Shown here: piece after piece, positions 13,969-21,404 of the stretch | Layout of the letters: the number at the start of each line of letters is the position of its first letter | Position numbering within the stretch: position 1 is the first letter of the stretch | Origin: Actinomycetes bacterium | GTDB taxonomy: Bacteria; Actinomycetota; Actinomycetes; Mycobacteriales; Mycobacteriaceae | NCBI GenBank assembly: GCA_023415515.1 | Contig: JAEZKH010000036.1 | Coordinates: 1 to 21,615 of the forward strand | Length of the DNA stretch: 21,615 bases | Direction: 5' to 3' | Notes under the pieces: generated by a model | What the model was told of the DNA's origin: nothing | The model's database searches: none | What the model saw: only the letters and a program-made list of their open reading frames with translations | Translations under genes and position numbers: made by a program

Positions 13969-14830
13969 ACAGGAACGCCGAGACGACGTTCTCGAAGGCC
14001 TCTTTGGCTTCGATCATCGCCCAGTGTCCGCAGTTGGGAAACACATGGAGTTCGGCGTTGGGAATGGTGCGCATCGGGATCAGCGCCATGTCGAGCGGGC
14101 TGACCCGATCGTCACGACCCCACGTGAGCAGAGTGGGTGCGACCACTTTGTGCATCATCGCCCACGGCATCGGGACGTCGGCCGCCCTCATCGTCGCCAT
14201 CATGTGTGCGAACGCCGCCTTGGAGTACATCCGGCGTGCCGCCTCGAGCGTCGCGGGATCGGTGGCCAGGCTCCAGCGCTCCTCGATGAGTTCCTCGGTG
14301 ACGAGGGACTGGTCGTAGACCATCGAGTTGAGCCAGTCCACGAGCCGTTGCCGGGTCGGCGTCTCCGTGAATTCCTGCAGCAGGCGAATGCCCTCGCTCG
14401 GCCCCGGGCTGAAGATGTTGGTGCCGATCCCGCCGATGCTGACGAGTCGGCCGACCCTGGCGGGGTGGTTGATGGCGACGTTGATCCCGACGCCGCCGCC
14501 CATCGAGTTGCCGACGATATCGACGCGGTCGATCCCGAGGGCATCGAGAAACGGAACGACGGCACCCTGGGCCGTCACCATCGGATGTCCCCCGAAGTCA
14601 TCGCTGACGCCGAAGCCCGGAAATTCGAGAACCAGACACCGGAAACGGCTGGCGAAGGCGGGCAGTACACCACGGAAGTTCCGCCAGCCCGTCACCCCCG
14701 GTCCAGATCCGTGCAGGAACAACAGGACGGGGCCGTCGCCCGTGTCGTAATAGCGCAACACCCCTGCCGGAGTGGCGATCTCACGCAGGCCGTCATCGAT
14801 CGGGACAGGGGCCTTCGTTGCGTCGATCAC
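13952..14830 (-). CDS. Meta-cleavage product C-C hydrolase (HsaD/BphD-like alpha/beta hydrolase)
   Basis: The protein has 292 residues from GTG 14830, with AGGG seven bases upstream. It is an alpha/beta hydrolase with the features of meta-cleavage product hydrolases: HGSGPG oxyanion region at residues 40-45, nucleophile Ser109 in GNSMGG, acid Asp241 in GRDDRVSP and His269 followed by Trp270 (G-H-W). The length matches BphD and HsaD (about 285-290). These enzymes hydrolyse the dienoate formed by extradiol cleavage into 2-hydroxypenta-2,4-dienoate-type and carboxylic acid fragments. It thus supplies the step after the dioxygenase at 9653-10573, although it is transcribed separately, divergently from the mce operon. 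A carboxylic acid it releases could be activated by an acyl-CoA synthetase such as the one at the left edge. Confidence 0.9.
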   Translation of the reverse strand: MIDATKAPVPIDDGLREIATPAGVLRYYDTGDGPVLLFLHGSGPGVTGWRNFRGVLPAFASRFRCLVLEFPGFGVSDDFGGHPMVTAQGAVVPFLDALGIDRVDIVGNSMGGGVGINVAINHPARVGRLVSIGGIGTNIFSPGPSEGIRLLQEFTETPTRQRLVDWLNSMVYDQSLVTEELIEERWSLATDPATLEAARRMYSKAAFAHMMATMRAADVPMPWAMMHKVVAPTLLTWGRDDRVSPLDMALIPMRTIPNAELHVFPNCGHWAMIEAKEAFENVVSAFLSRPCR

Positions 14831-14984
14831 ATTGTCACCCTGCCATCGACTTCCTCGATGAAGCGCGTCACATTCCGCTGAGCGGGCCTCCCATTAAGCG
14901 GGACGCTGACTGTGTCCACCTCCAATGGGGTGTCAGTCTTCCCCGTTGAGGCCGATCCCGGTCCCGTCTTGAAGAGGAGTGTCA
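14831..14984. promoter_or_regulatory. Divergent control region between the C-C hydrolase and the mce operon
   Basis: The gap contains several inverted repeats: CATCGA-5-TCGATG (14844-14860) close to the hydrolase start, the 11-base palindrome CCGCTGAGCGG (14875-14885), and a GACTG/CAGTC pair (14908-14912 and 14934-14938) with CACC/GGTG inside. TGTCAGT occurs twice, at 14931-14937 and 14980-14986. The ribosome site AGAGGAG (14973-14979) lies five bases before GTG 14985. No AACnnGTT KstR box is present on either strand. Assignments are tentative. Confidence 0.35.
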
Positions 14985-15812
14985 GTGCGTTCCGACAGCC
15001 GCATGACTGAAAGCGGAGTCGAGCGGTGGTCGCCGGGTCTGGCGCAGATCAAGAACTTGTCCGGTCCGATGCAGGCCATCGGCGGTTTGTTCGCGATGAG
15101 CAAGGACGCGCTGCTGTTCACGTTCCGGCGGCCGTTTCAGTGGCGGGAGTTCCTGGAGCAATGTTGGTTCATCTCCCGGGTGTCGTTGGCGCCGACGTTG
15201 TTGGTGGCGATTCCGTTCACGGTGTTGGTGAGCTTCACGCTGAACATTCTCCTTCGAGAGTTGGGCGCGGCGGATCTGTCGGGTGCGGGCGCGGCGTTCG
15301 GCGCGGTGACTCAGATCGGTCCGTTGGTGACGGTGTTGATCGTGGCCGGCGCGGGGTCGACGGCGATGTGTGCGGACCTGGGTTCGCGCACCATCCGCGA
15401 GGAGATCGATGCGATGGAGGTGCTGGGTATCAACCCGGTGCAGCGGTTGGTGACCCCGCGGTTCCTGGCGTCAGGTCTGGTCGCGCTGCTGCTGAACAGC
15501 CTGGTGGTGATCATCGGCATCATGGGCGGCTACACGTTCTCGGTCTTCATCCAAGACGTCAACCCCGGGGCATTCGCCGCGGGCATCACGTTGCTGACCG
15601 GTGTACCCGAGGTGATCATCTCGTGTGTCAAGGCGGCGCTGTTCGGTCTGATCGCGGGCCTGGTGGCGTGCTATCGCGGGTTGACGATCTCCGGCGGCGG
15701 CGCCAAAGCCGTTGGAAACGCGGTCAACGAGACGGTGGTGTACGCGTTCATGGCGTTGTTCGTGATCAACGTGATCGTGACCGCCATCGGCATCCGGATG
15801 ACGACGGGATAG
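14985..15812 (+). CDS. yrbEA: YrbE-family ABC transporter permease A of an Mce lipid importer
   Basis: The protein has 275 residues and is an MlaE/YrbE-type integral membrane permease. It has multiple hydrophobic helices and the family's conserved cytoplasmic loop RTIREEIDAMEVLGINPVQR about two thirds into the protein's first half. N-terminal RRPFQWREFLEQ is the usual amphipathic entry helix of YrbE A proteins. GTG 14985 is preferred because AGAGGAG lies five bases upstream. GTG 14979 is too close to that site, and ATG 15003 would also be possible. It heads an operon with yrbEB and mceA-E; together with an MceG-type ATPase encoded elsewhere these form the Mce importer, which moves lipids or sterols across the mycobacterial envelope. 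Confidence 0.93.
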   Translation: MRSDSRMTESGVERWSPGLAQIKNLSGPMQAIGGLFAMSKDALLFTFRRPFQWREFLEQCWFISRVSLAPTLLVAIPFTVLVSFTLNILLRELGAADLSGAGAAFGAVTQIGPLVTVLIVAGAGSTAMCADLGSRTIREEIDAMEVLGINPVQRLVTPRFLASGLVALLLNSLVVIIGIMGGYTFSVFIQDVNPGAFAAGITLLTGVPEVIISCVKAALFGLIAGLVACYRGLTISGGGAKAVGNAVNETVVYAFMALFVINVIVTAIGIRMTTG

Positions 15813-15816
15813 CGCG

Positions 15817-16662
15817 ATGGCAGTTCGAGCCGTTCATCCGCGGCTGTTTCGGGAAGCGCGTCGACCGGTCGACTTCGCAGCCGACGTCGGCGATCACGTG
15901 TTGTTCTACGGCCGTGCGCTGGCGGGCACGCCGCATGCGGCGATGCACTTCCGCAAGGAGATCATTCGGCTGATCGCCGAGATCTCCATGGGCGCAGGCA
16001 CATTGGCGATGATCGGCGGCACCGTGGTCATCGTCGGCTTCTTGACACTGGCCGCGGGCGGCACGCTGGCCGTGCAGGGCTACAGCTCGCTGGGCAACAT
16101 CGGCATTGAGGCGCTGACCGGGTTCTTGGCGGCGTTCATCAACGTGCGTATCTCTGCACCGGTGGTCGCCGGTATCGGGTTGGCGGCCACCTTCGGTGCG
16201 GGTGTCACCGCGCAGTTGGGTGCGATGCGGATCAACGAGGAGATCGACGCGCTGGAGTCGATGGCGATCCGCCCGGTGGAATATCTGGTGTCCACCCGCA
16301 TCGTGGCGGGCATGATCGCGATCACGCCGCTGTTCTCGATCGCGGTGATCCTGTCGTTTGTGGCCAGCCAGTTCACCACGGTGGTGTTGTTCGGTCAGTC
16401 CGGTGGTCTGTATGACCACTACTTCGACACGTTCCTCAATCCGATCGACCTGCTGTGGTCGTTTCTGCAGGCCGTGCTGATGGCGATCACGATTCTGTTG
16501 ATCCACACCTACTACGGCTACTTCGCGACCGGCGGACCGTCGGGGGTGGGTGTGGCGGTGGGCAACGCCGTGCGCACCTCGCTGGTCGTGGTGGTGGCGG
16601 TGACGCTGCTGATCTCGCTGTCGATCTACGGCTCCAACGGCAACTTCAACCTGTCGGGATAA
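15817..16662 (+). CDS. yrbEB: YrbE-family ABC transporter permease B of an Mce lipid importer
   Basis: The protein has 281 residues and starts at ATG 15817, four bases after the yrbEA stop. Like its neighbour it is a polytopic MlaE-family permease. The conserved loop MRINEEIDALESMAIRPVEY matches the E-E-I-D-A motif of the family, and hydrophobic stretches occur at TLAMIGGTVVIVGFLTLAAGG, SPVVAG-type helices and the C-terminal VVVVAVTLLISLSIYG. Its N-terminus has the FYGRAL/PHAAMHFRKEIIRLIAEISMG entry region typical of the B paralogue. The A and B permeases are expected to form a heterodimeric channel core. The substrate is not determined by the permease sequence. Confidence 0.93.
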   Translation: MAVRAVHPRLFREARRPVDFAADVGDHVLFYGRALAGTPHAAMHFRKEIIRLIAEISMGAGTLAMIGGTVVIVGFLTLAAGGTLAVQGYSSLGNIGIEALTGFLAAFINVRISAPVVAGIGLAATFGAGVTAQLGAMRINEEIDALESMAIRPVEYLVSTRIVAGMIAITPLFSIAVILSFVASQFTTVVLFGQSGGLYDHYFDTFLNPIDLLWSFLQAVLMAITILLIHTYYGYFATGGPSGVGVAVGNAVRTSLVVVVAVTLLISLSIYGSNGNFNLSG

Positions 16663-16676
16663 AGGGACACCAGTCG

Positions 16677-17864
16677 ATGAAAGGTAGTGCTGCGCGGCCG
16701 CTCGCGGGCCTGGGCCTGTTCGTGGCGCTCGGGCTGATCGTCGCACTTGCCGTCGGCCTGTTCCGCGGCAGCTTCACCAAAACCGTGCCGGTCACCGTCA
16801 TCTCCGACCGTGCAGGCCTGGTGATGAATCCCGACGCGCGAGTCAAGCTGAACGGCGCTCAGGTCGGCACGGTGCAGCGCGTCGACTCGCTTCCAGACGG
16901 GAAAGCCGCGATTCGGCTCGCGATCGATCCCGCCGCGATGGACCTGATCCCTGCCAATGTCGGAGTCGACATCACGTCCTCAACCGTCTTCGGTGCAAAG
17001 TACGTGTCGTTGGTGCCGCCTGCCGATCCATCCGCGGTTTCGTTGCAGCCCGGCCAGACACTGGACGCCGACCACGTCACCGTCGAAATCAACACGATCT
17101 TCGAGCAACTCGTCGCGGTGCTCTCCAAGATCGAGCCCGCCAAGCTCAACGAGACACTCGGCGCGCTTGCCTCTGCGGTGAACGGGAGAGGGGAGAAGTT
17201 CGGTCAGACTTTGTCGGATCTGGACGCCATGCTCGCGACGATCAACCCAAGCCTGGACAACCTGTCCCAGGACATTGCCGTGGCGCCACATGTACTCACC
17301 GCCTACGCCGATGCGGCACCGGACCTCACGAAGATTGCGGACAGCGCCGCACGAATCAGCGACACGATCGTCGACAAGCAGCAGGATCTCGACGCCCTAC
17401 TCGTCAGCACCATCGGCCTCGCCGAGATCGGCAACGACGTGGTCGCCACCAACCGCCCGCCGATCAGCGACGTCCTTCGCCTCCTTGTGCCGACAACCGA
17501 TCTGACCAGTCAGTACCACGACGCTTTGAACTGTGCGCTGGCCGGAATGGCGCCACTCGCCAAAGGGCCGCCCACCCCGGTTCCCGGCGTGCTGCTGCTG
17601 GATTCATTTGTTCTGGGCAGCGAGCGCTACCGCTATCCGGGCAACCTACCGAAGGTCGCCGCGAAGGGCGGGCCGCAATGTGCGGGTCTGCCGGACGTCG
17701 GCTACGAAACTCGAGCGCCCTACGTCGTATCCGATATCGACGCCAACCGTGCGCAATACGGAAACCAGGGGATTCTGCTCAATTCCGACGCGCTCAAGCA
17801 GGCATTGTTCGGCCCGCTCGATGGGCCGCCCCGGAACACCACGCAGATTGGACAGCCCGGATGA
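16677..17864 (+). CDS. mceA: MceA family protein (MCE domain)
   Basis: The protein has 395 residues from ATG 16677, preceded by AAAGGGA about ten bases upstream. An N-terminal membrane anchor (about residues 8-28) is followed by the MCE/MlaD domain (about 36-114), with the pattern V-K-L-N-G-A-Q-V-G-T-V and the FGAKYVSLVPP end. A long helical region and a C-terminal Mce domain with two cysteines (NCALAG, QCAGLP) follow. MceA-F proteins form a periplasm-spanning hexameric tube that carries hydrophobic substrates to the YrbE permeases. It follows yrbEB by 14 bases and overlaps mceB by four (ATGA). The longer open frame upstream lies in yrbEB and is ignored. Confidence 0.93.
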   Translation: MKGSAARPLAGLGLFVALGLIVALAVGLFRGSFTKTVPVTVISDRAGLVMNPDARVKLNGAQVGTVQRVDSLPDGKAAIRLAIDPAAMDLIPANVGVDITSSTVFGAKYVSLVPPADPSAVSLQPGQTLDADHVTVEINTIFEQLVAVLSKIEPAKLNETLGALASAVNGRGEKFGQTLSDLDAMLATINPSLDNLSQDIAVAPHVLTAYADAAPDLTKIADSAARISDTIVDKQQDLDALLVSTIGLAEIGNDVVATNRPPISDVLRLLVPTTDLTSQYHDALNCALAGMAPLAKGPPTPVPGVLLLDSFVLGSERYRYPGNLPKVAAKGGPQCAGLPDVGYETRAPYVVSDIDANRAQYGNQGILLNSDALKQALFGPLDGPPRNTTQIGQPG

Positions 17865-18883
17865 GGACCGCGGGGACGGCATTGAAGTTTGGTGCTTTCG
17901 GGCTCGTCATGGTGCTGATGACGGTCGCGCTCTTCGCCATCTTCGGGGAGTACCGGACCGGATCTGCGACTGAGTACTCAGCAGTTTTCGATGACGTGTC
18001 CAGTCTCAAACCCGGTGACTCGGTGCGTGTCTCGGGGATACGAGTCGGCACGGTCAATGATGTGTCGCTGCAAGACGACAACAAGGTCGTGGTCGGTTTC
18101 GACGCGTCACCCGATATCGTGCTCACCAGCGGCACGAAGGTGGCGGTGCGCTACCTCAATCTTGTCGGTGACCGCTACCTCGAACTTCTGGACGGGCCGG
18201 GCCCGACAACTGTTCAGCCACCCGGATCGCAGATCCCCAGCGACCGCACCGTGCCTGCACTTGATCTCGATCTCCTGCTGGGCGGCCTGAAGCCCGTCAT
18301 CCGCGGTCTCAATCCACAGGACGTCAACGCGCTGACCAACTCGCTGATTCAGATCCTTCAGGGACAGAGCGACAACGTCGAGTCGCTGTTCTCCAGGACG
18401 GCATCCTTCACCAACGCCGTCGCCGACAACGGTGAAACGGTTCAACAACTCATCGACAACCTCAACGATGTGATGACAACGGTTGCCAAGGACGGTGACA
18501 AGTTCTCCGGGGCCGTCGACCGCCTCGAGCAACTGATCACCGGCTTGTCAGCAGACCGTGATCCCATCGGGGACGCCATCACGGCATTGGACGCCGGAAC
18601 CGCGTCTATCGCCGACTTGCTCACCCAGGCTCGTCCACCGCTCGCGGGCAGCATCGACCAACTCAACCGGGTCGCGCCGCTTCTCGAGAAAGACAAGCCG
18701 CTGCTGGACATCTCCCTGCAGAAGGCGCCCGAGAACTACAAGAAGCTCGTTCGGCTCGGCGCGTACGGCAGCTTCCTGAACCAATACCTGTGTGGGCTGT
18801 CGGTGCGCGTCACCGACCTGCAGGGCCGGACCGCCCATTTTCCCTGGATCATCCAGAACAACGGAAGGTGTGGGGAGCCCTGA
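17861..18883 (+). CDS. mceB: MceB family protein (MCE domain)
   Basis: The protein has 340 residues and starts at ATG 17861, overlapping the mceA stop. It has a single N-terminal transmembrane helix (about residues 11-28) and an MCE domain at about 36-112 (F-D-D-V-S-S-L-K-P-G-D-S-V-R-V-S-G-I, V-G-D-R-Y-L-E-L). A coiled, helix-rich stalk follows, with polar repeats such as VESLFSRTASFTNAVADNG. The size matches MceB proteins (about 340). It overlaps mceC by one base (TGATG). It is expected to be an envelope-anchored subunit of the Mce hexamer. Confidence 0.92.
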   Translation: MRTAGTALKFGAFGLVMVLMTVALFAIFGEYRTGSATEYSAVFDDVSSLKPGDSVRVSGIRVGTVNDVSLQDDNKVVVGFDASPDIVLTSGTKVAVRYLNLVGDRYLELLDGPGPTTVQPPGSQIPSDRTVPALDLDLLLGGLKPVIRGLNPQDVNALTNSLIQILQGQSDNVESLFSRTASFTNAVADNGETVQQLIDNLNDVMTTVAKDGDKFSGAVDRLEQLITGLSADRDPIGDAITALDAGTASIADLLTQARPPLAGSIDQLNRVAPLLEKDKPLLDISLQKAPENYKKLVRLGAYGSFLNQYLCGLSVRVTDLQGRTAHFPWIIQNNGRCGEP

Positions 18884-19965
18884 TGCTGAAATATCGTGGA
18901 AGTTCCCTCATCCGAGCCGGTTTCATCGGCACGGTGCTGATCGTGCTCATCAGCGCAGTGGGTCTGCAGCCCGAGAGGCTATGGTCCTTGGCCACATCCA
19001 TCCGATATCAGGCGCTGTTCGCAGAAGCCGGCGGGCTCGCCCCCGGGAACGACGTCAAGGTGTCCGGCATGAAAGTGGGCTCGGTGTCCGCCGTCGAACT
19101 CGACAAGGGCAAAGCGCTTGTCACCTTCACCGTCGACAGTGCGGTGCGACTCCGCTCGCAAACCACGGCGCACATCCGCACGGGAACTCTTCTCGGCGAG
19201 CGCATGATGACGCTGGAGCCGGCAGGCGACGCGGCCATGCGGCCGTCCGACGTGATTCCGCTGTCTCGGACCTCGTCGCCGTATTCCCTGACAGAGGCGG
19301 TGAGCGAGTTCACCACCAACACCGCGGGGACGGACACCGCGTCGCTCAACCAGTCGCTGGACACGCTGTCCGACACCATCGACCGGCTTGCGCCGCAGCT
19401 GGAACCGACGTTTGACGGGATCAGCCGGCTGTCCCGATCTGTTAACGGACGAGACGAGACGCTCGCCAACCTCCTCAAGAGCGCAGCCGACGTCACAGGT
19501 GTCCTGTCCGAGCGCAGCCAACAGCTCAACACCCTCATCCTCAACGCCAACGACTTCATGGGCGTGCTCCAGGAGAGGCGAACGGCGATCGTCAACCTCT
19601 TGGCCAACACCTCCGCGGTCGCCCAACAACTGACCGGCCTCGTCCACGACAACGAACAGGAACTCGCGCCGACCCTCGAAAAGCTGAACTCGGTCTACGA
19701 CATGCTCGAGCGCAATCGCGACAACATCGCCAAAGCGCTGTCCGGACTCGCCAAATACCAAGTCACGCAGGGCGAGGCGGTCAACAACGGGTTCTACTAC
19801 AACGCGTTCGTCGGAAACCTGATACCTGGGCAGGCGCTGCAACCCTTCCTCGACTATGCCTTCGGATTCCGGCGCGGCGTCAATGCAGGGCAACCACCCG
19901 ACAACGCAGGTCCACGAGCCGAATTCCCGTTCCCGTACAACGGAATTCCCGGAGGAACGCGGTGA
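18883..19965 (+). CDS. mceC: MceC family protein (MCE domain)
   Basis: The protein has 360 residues from ATG 18883; the longer frame from 18790 runs inside mceB. It has an N-terminal anchor (about residues 11-27), an MCE domain around 39-114 (G-G-L-A-P-G-N-D-V-K-V-S-G-M-K-V-G, T-L-L-G-E-R-M-M-T-L-E-P) and a long helical stalk with heptad-like leucines (for example LNQSLDTLSDTIDRLAPQL). The C-terminal region FYYNAFVGNLIPGQALQPFLDYAFGFRRG is characteristic of MceC. It overlaps mceD by four bases (GTGA). It is a subunit of the same import complex. Confidence 0.92.
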   Translation: MLKYRGSSLIRAGFIGTVLIVLISAVGLQPERLWSLATSIRYQALFAEAGGLAPGNDVKVSGMKVGSVSAVELDKGKALVTFTVDSAVRLRSQTTAHIRTGTLLGERMMTLEPAGDAAMRPSDVIPLSRTSSPYSLTEAVSEFTTNTAGTDTASLNQSLDTLSDTIDRLAPQLEPTFDGISRLSRSVNGRDETLANLLKSAADVTGVLSERSQQLNTLILNANDFMGVLQERRTAIVNLLANTSAVAQQLTGLVHDNEQELAPTLEKLNSVYDMLERNRDNIAKALSGLAKYQVTQGEAVNNGFYYNAFVGNLIPGQALQPFLDYAFGFRRGVNAGQPPDNAGPRAEFPFPYNGIPGGTR

Positions 19966-21404
19966 ACCGGCGGAGGCAGCTCAGCGCTGCGCTGTTGATC
20001 GTGCTGACGGTCCTCGCGGTGGCGGGCTCGTTCGTCCTCGTCCGCCAGGCATTCTTCAGCCCGAAGACCATCACCGCATACTTCACGTCCGCGACCGCGA
20101 TCTATCCCGGTGACGATGTTCGGGTGTCAGGGGTGAAAGTGGGCACCATCACGGCCATCGAGCCCGACGGTGCGCAGGCACGAATCACGCTCGCGGTCGA
20201 CCGGAATGTTCCCGTCCCCGCCGAGGCGAAGGCCGTCATCGTCGCGCAGAATCTTGTGGCCGCTCGCTATGTGCAGTTGGCACCCGCCTACGAAACCAGC
20301 GGTCCGACGATGCCGGATGGAGCGGTGATCGGGGTCGATCGCACCGCCGTGCCTGTCGAGTGGGACCAAGTCAAGGACCAACTCATGCGGCTGGCAACAG
20401 ATTTGGGTCCAGACAAGGGAGTATCCCAAACGTCGGTCGCGCGGTTCATCGACAGCGCAGCCAATGCGATGAACGGCAACGGCGATAAGCTGCGCGAATC
20501 GATCACTCAACTGTCTCAGGTGGCGCGCATCCTGGCCGACGGCAGCGGCAACGTCGTCGACATCATCAAGAGCCTGCAAACGTTCGTTACGGCCCTGCGC
20601 GACAGCAACACTCAGATCGTGCAATTCCAGGATCGCCTCGCCACCGTGAGCAGCGTGATCGATGGCTCCAGGTCAGATCTCGATGCCGCACTCACGAACC
20701 TTGCGGAAGCGGTCGGCGAGGTGAAGCGATTCATCGCCGGGACCAGAGATCAAGCCAGCGAGCAGGTGCAACGACTGGCCAACGTGACTCAGAACCTCGC
20801 CGATAACCGAACAGCGCTGGAAAACGTCCTCCACGTGGCGCCGAACGCCATCGGCAACGGGTACAACATCTACAACCCCGATACGGGCACCATGATCGGC
20901 GGATTCGCGCTGTCCAACTTCGCCAACCCCGTGCAACTGGTGTGTTCGTCGATTGCGGCGGTCAAGAACGCGACGGCCCCGGAGACGGCCAAACTGTGCG
21001 AGCAGTATCTGGGACCCGCGCTGCGATTGCTGAACTTCAACTATCTGCCCATGCCGTTCAACGCCTACCTGCAGAAGTCGCCGAGTCCGGAAAACCTGGT
21101 CTACTCCGATCCGAACCTGGCGCCAGGTGGAACGGGTGGCAGCCCACTGCCGCCGGAGATCTCACCCGCGGTGTCCGCATTCACCGGTTCGGGTGACGTG
21201 CCACCGCCTCCCGGCTGGGGCGATGCGCCCGAGCCCGCCGGGGCCTACACCCCGAACGGCCTTCCCGCTGCTCCGCAACCGGCGCTGTACCCCGGAGCGC
21301 CGGTCCCGCCGGGAGTTCCCGCCGCACCGCCTCCCGCGCCGAAGAACCTGCAGGACATGCTGCTTCCGGCGGAGGCGCCGCCGGCCGAAGGGGCACCGTC
21401 ATGA
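19962..21404 (+). CDS. mceD: MceD family protein with proline-rich C-terminal tail
   Basis: The protein has 480 residues from GTG 19962. It has an N-terminal hydrophobic anchor (about residues 8-26), an MCE domain at about 37-118 (Y-P-G-D-D-V-R-V-S-G-V-K-V-G, N-L-V-A-A-R-Y-V-Q-L-A-P) and a long helical stalk to about residue 290. A globular region with two cysteines (QLVCSS, KLCEQY) follows, then a proline- and alanine-rich tail of about 100 residues. Such tails are typical of MceD in mycobacteria. They are presumably unstructured in the envelope. The gene overlaps mceE by four bases (ATGA). Confidence 0.92.
   Translation: MNRRRQLSAALLIVLTVLAVAGSFVLVRQAFFSPKTITAYFTSATAIYPGDDVRVSGVKVGTITAIEPDGAQARITLAVDRNVPVPAEAKAVIVAQNLVAARYVQLAPAYETSGPTMPDGAVIGVDRTAVPVEWDQVKDQLMRLATDLGPDKGVSQTSVARFIDSAANAMNGNGDKLRESITQLSQVARILADGSGNVVDIIKSLQTFVTALRDSNTQIVQFQDRLATVSSVIDGSRSDLDAALTNLAEAVGEVKRFIAGTRDQASEQVQRLANVTQNLADNRTALENVLHVAPNAIGNGYNIYNPDTGTMIGGFALSNFANPVQLVCSSIAAVKNATAPETAKLCEQYLGPALRLLNFNYLPMPFNAYLQKSPSPENLVYSDPNLAPGGTGGSPLPPEISPAVSAFTGSGDVPPPPGWGDAPEPAGAYTPNGLPAAPQPALYPGAPVPPGVPAAPPPAPKNLQDMLLPAEAPPAEGAPS

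Noticed and set aside
14831..14984. Search for a KstR (AACnnGTT) box before the mce operon
   Set aside because: No such motif is present in the gap on either strand; steroid-type KstR control cannot be claimed.
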